Assembly (NCBI GenBank): GCA_001940655.1
Contig: MBAA01000140.1
Span: 6,306 to 13,257 of the forward strand
Length of the DNA: 6,952 nucleotides
Source of the DNA: Promethearchaeota archaeon CR_4
GTDB taxonomy: Archaea > Asgardarchaeota > Lokiarchaeia > Sigyniarchaeales > CR-4
Direction of reading: 5' to 3'
Position 1 is the stretch's first letter. The number at the start of each line of letters is the position of its first letter. This document shows positions 5,660-6,952 of the stretch, in pieces. The position numbers and the translations under genes were made by a program. The notes beneath the pieces are model-generated. The model worked only from the letters and a program-made list of their open reading frames with translations, did not search any database and was not told where the DNA came from.

Positions 5660-5671
5660 ATCTATCTCGTC

Positions 5672-5681
5672 CTATAAAAAG
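5672..5681 (-). promoter_or_regulatory. TATA-like promoter of the RHH operon
   Basis: The minus strand reads CTTTTTATAG. Transcription is predicted near 5650, inside the repeat array, leaving a leader of about 36 bases. Confidence 0.5.
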
Positions 5682-6097
5682 ATATCGGCGAGCTAAGCGA
5701 AAAACCGCTATACCCGGGTAATATCCCGCGCCATATGCCCGTGAAAAAAGGAAAAACAGGAAAGAGGAAGAGTAGGCTTTGTGTGTTAACCTAAATTTCA
5801 CAAAACCTCTTCAAAAAATGGTGTAGTACCCCAATAATATCACTTCAAAATTGGTAGTAATTAAAGGACGCTGTGATCTTTTGGATTTCTGAAGCTGGTA
5901 CTCACGCTGTCATTAGCGAATACAAGACTATTGCGCATAATCAATGGATCCAGTATATGTAGCTATATGCACTCAGTTCACGCACGCTCATTTGCCCTTC
6001 GCCCGGAATGCGATGCATATCTTGAGTGGGACTCCCGGAAGGGACGCCGTCCTCGCCCCGATCTCGACCCCCGCCACGTGTAAACCGGGCTCGTTTT
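5682..6097. other. Gene-poor stretch upstream of the RHH operon
   Basis: About 416 bases without a gene I can support. It contains a 10-bp palindrome TACCCGGGTA (5711-5720) and AT-rich sequence to about 5900. A GC-rich patch follows (about 5990-6090), where short stems such as TCCC-GGAA-GGGA (6033-6044) can be drawn. No tRNA-like T-arm is visible. A 90-codon plus-strand ORF at 5944-6216 lacks a Shine-Dalgarno and protein-like pattern. It could hold decayed coding sequence or an unrecognised RNA. Confidence 0.4.
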
Positions 6098-6103
6098 GGA
6101 GGG
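6098..6103 (+). promoter_or_regulatory. Strong Shine-Dalgarno before the 95-residue ORF
   Basis: GGAGGG lies 7 bases before the GTG at 6111, the best Shine-Dalgarno in the window. It makes GTG 6111 preferable to TTG 6096, which the site overlaps. Confidence 0.45.
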
Positions 6104-6110
6104 AATATCA

Positions 6111-6398
6111 GTGTTACTTGCTAAATCTTCGCGTTCGGGGGCGGTTCGACGACAATTTGAGGCGGGGGAACGATATGCTCGACACCTACCTCTCTATGGA
6201 GCGTCTCCCAATTTAAACCTGTTGGGGAACCGTCAACAGCATCTCGTTGAGAGTAAGCTCTTGACGCTTGAGAAAATCAAGCATCATCCCCTGCAAAAGG
6301 TTGTCAAGTTATCCTTGGAAGTCGGATATTTTTTGTTCAGATATGAAAAGCAAACCCTGCGCCAGGTGAGAGGCAAGAAAATATTCTCCTTTTGTTGA
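6111..6398 (+). CDS. Small basic protein of unknown function
   Basis: Ninety-five residues from GTG 6111. The protein is basic, probably helical in two parts, with RRQFEAGERYARHLPLYG near the start and LQKVVKLSLEVGYFLFRYEKQ near the end. No family is recognised. Evidence for translation is the GGAGGG 7 bases before the start. Evidence against is its isolation, its Leu/Lys/Arg-rich makeup and the lack of a TATA-like box at a suitable distance. It could be a fragment of a larger gene whose 5' part has decayed, as the preceding sequence has a TAA in this frame at 6081. T6 and T7 runs at 6496-6519 would end its transcript. Confidence 0.35.
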   Translation: MLLAKSSRSGAVRRQFEAGERYARHLPLYGASPNLNLLGNRQQHLVESKLLTLEKIKHHPLQKVVKLSLEVGYFLFRYEKQTLRQVRGKKIFSFC

Positions 6399-6414
6399 GG
6401 TCGATCTAATTGGG

Positions 6415-6478
6415 AAGAATTTCATTTTTATCGAGTGAATTCTTTTCAATGCAGGAAGATTACGTTCATCATTGAAAA
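6415..6478. repeat. Two adjoining inverted repeats
   Basis: AAGAATT (6415-6421) pairs with AATTCTT (6438-6444). TTTTCAATG (6443-6451) pairs perfectly with CATTGAAAA (6470-6478). The two overlap by two bases. They lie between the 95-residue ORF and the last gene and may be RNA stems or protein sites. Confidence 0.4.
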
Positions 6479-6564
6479 ATAGCTTTTGCAAGAGGTTTTT
6501 TCTCCTGCTTGATTTTTTTCCAGAGCAGGACGAAAAAGTGCCCCCCACATATTTGATGAACGTA
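6461..6564. repeat. 11-bp inverted repeat closing on the last gene's start codon
   Basis: TACGTTCATCA (6461-6471) and TGATGAACGTA (6554-6564) are perfect reverse complements 82 bases apart. Between them TCCTGCT (6503-6509) pairs with AGCAGGA (6524-6530). The right arm ends on the A of the ATG at 6564, so in an RNA this stem would hold the start codon. It competes with the TTTTCAATG/CATTGAAAA hairpin for 6461-6471. Confidence 0.45.
6496..6519 (+). terminator. Possible T-tract terminator
   Basis: T6 at 6496-6501 and T7 at 6513-6519 lie about 100 bases after the stop of the 95-residue ORF and before the last gene. They flank the left arm of the 7-bp stem at 6503-6530. Confidence 0.35.
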
Positions 6565-6952
6565 TGAGTCTCTCTCCCCAGAAATCAGAAGTAACGGTGA
6601 CAAACTTCTGGCAATCTATTTACCGGATCATTTTGGATGAGTTAGCACCTCACATTCGGCAAATGCCCCTTGAATTGCTTAAACAAGTAATGCAAACCGT
6701 GTTAGTACCTCCGATGAGGGGTAATGCCTTGCAGAAGATGGAGGTTAGGTTGAAATTTGAGCGAGAATTGGTGCAAGACGAACGGGAGTATTATGTTCTC
6801 GCAGAAATTATAGTATTAATTTCCCAAGTTCTCTTACAAGCTCGGGGTTGCGGCCAGATCGAAGCAGATATACTAAAACCACTAGAACCATCCACTTTGA
6901 TGATCCTAACACAACTCCTTGAACGGATTAAGGCGATAACTCAGTTCCCCCA
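6564..6952 (+). CDS. Helical protein of unknown function, N-terminal part (cut by window edge)
   Basis: From ATG 6564 the frame is open for 129 codons to the window edge, with no stop. The frame opens after a TGA at 6510-6512, and no other ATG lies before 6564. The protein looks wholly helical: FWQSIYRIILDELAPHIRQM (15-34), LELLKQVMQTVLVPP (36-50), EIIVLISQVLLQA (81-93) and LMILTQLLERIKAI (112-125). No membrane-length hydrophobic stretch, metal-binding cluster or nucleotide motif is visible, and I do not recognise the family. No clear Shine-Dalgarno precedes it (TTGATGAACGT lies upstream). The start codon lies in the right arm of an 11-bp inverted repeat, which may matter for its regulation. 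The missing C-terminus could carry a recognisable domain. Confidence 0.6.
   Translation, partial: MSLSPQKSEVTVTNFWQSIYRIILDELAPHIRQMPLELLKQVMQTVLVPPMRGNALQKMEVRLKFERELVQDEREYYVLAEIIVLISQVLLQARGCGQIEADILKPLEPSTLMILTQLLERIKAITQFP

Noticed and set aside
5620..5669. CRISPR array
   Set aside because: The repeat is a 7-base core with 3-base gaps, far too short, and lacks spacers or cas genes.
5711..5720. Palindrome TACCCGGGTA as an operator
   Set aside because: Ten-bp palindromes are expected several times by chance in a window this long, and it lies upstream of the promoter with no second copy.
6001..6090. tRNA-like gene in the GC-richer patch
   Set aside because: No GTTCRANYC T-loop, no D-arm and no acceptor pairing could be drawn on either strand.
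5944..6216. 90-codon plus-strand ORF in the GC-richer patch
   Set aside because: No Shine-Dalgarno, no protein-like helix or strand pattern, and it overlaps the better supported ORF starting at 6111.
6309..6548. 79-codon minus-strand ORF
   Set aside because: Low-complexity Ser/Lys/Phe content, overlaps the 95-residue ORF and the inverted-repeat cluster, and has no promoter or family pattern.

Overview
The window reads as archaeal DNA, most plausibly from an Asgard-type archaeon. AT-rich TATA-like boxes lie about 25 bases before likely transcription starts, poly-T tracts follow several genes, and Shine-Dalgarno use is patchy. The proteins fit too: the start of a Roadblock/LC7-type protein, a divergent kinase-fold protein, a BAR-like coiled-coil protein, and a ribbon-helix-helix regulator paired with a cyclin-box-like protein. 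The taxonomic call is inference; no rRNA or tRNA was found.

Layout. Bases 1-157 (-) hold the N-terminus of a Roadblock/LC7-like protein running off the left edge. A 451-base divergent gap with two promoters, an inverted repeat and a palindrome separates it from a 299-residue, roughly seven-helix membrane protein (609-1508, +). After a 389-base convergent gap come two minus-strand genes: a 296-residue kinase-like protein (1898-2788) and a short-chain dehydrogenase/reductase (SDR; 2837-3628) interrupted by one in-frame TGA. A palindromic TATA-like box at 3689-3696 probably serves both the SDR and the divergent 209-residue coiled-coil protein (3748-4377, +).

Region 4517-5614 (-) is a compact three-gene set in the order RHH regulator, cyclin-box-like protein, small charged helical protein. 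It is preceded by four TATCARA repeats spaced exactly 10 bp apart, overlapping the predicted transcription start. This is the best candidate here for an undescribed, self-regulated module.

The right end (5670-6952) is sparse. It has a GC-richer patch, a possible 95-residue ORF with a good Shine-Dalgarno, a cluster of inverted repeats at 6415-6564, and the start of a helical protein of unknown function running off the right edge.

Functional links are weak outside the RHH set. The SDR and kinase-like genes may share a transcript. The Roadblock and BAR-like calls suggest GTPase or membrane-shaping functions, but each rests on sequence pattern only.
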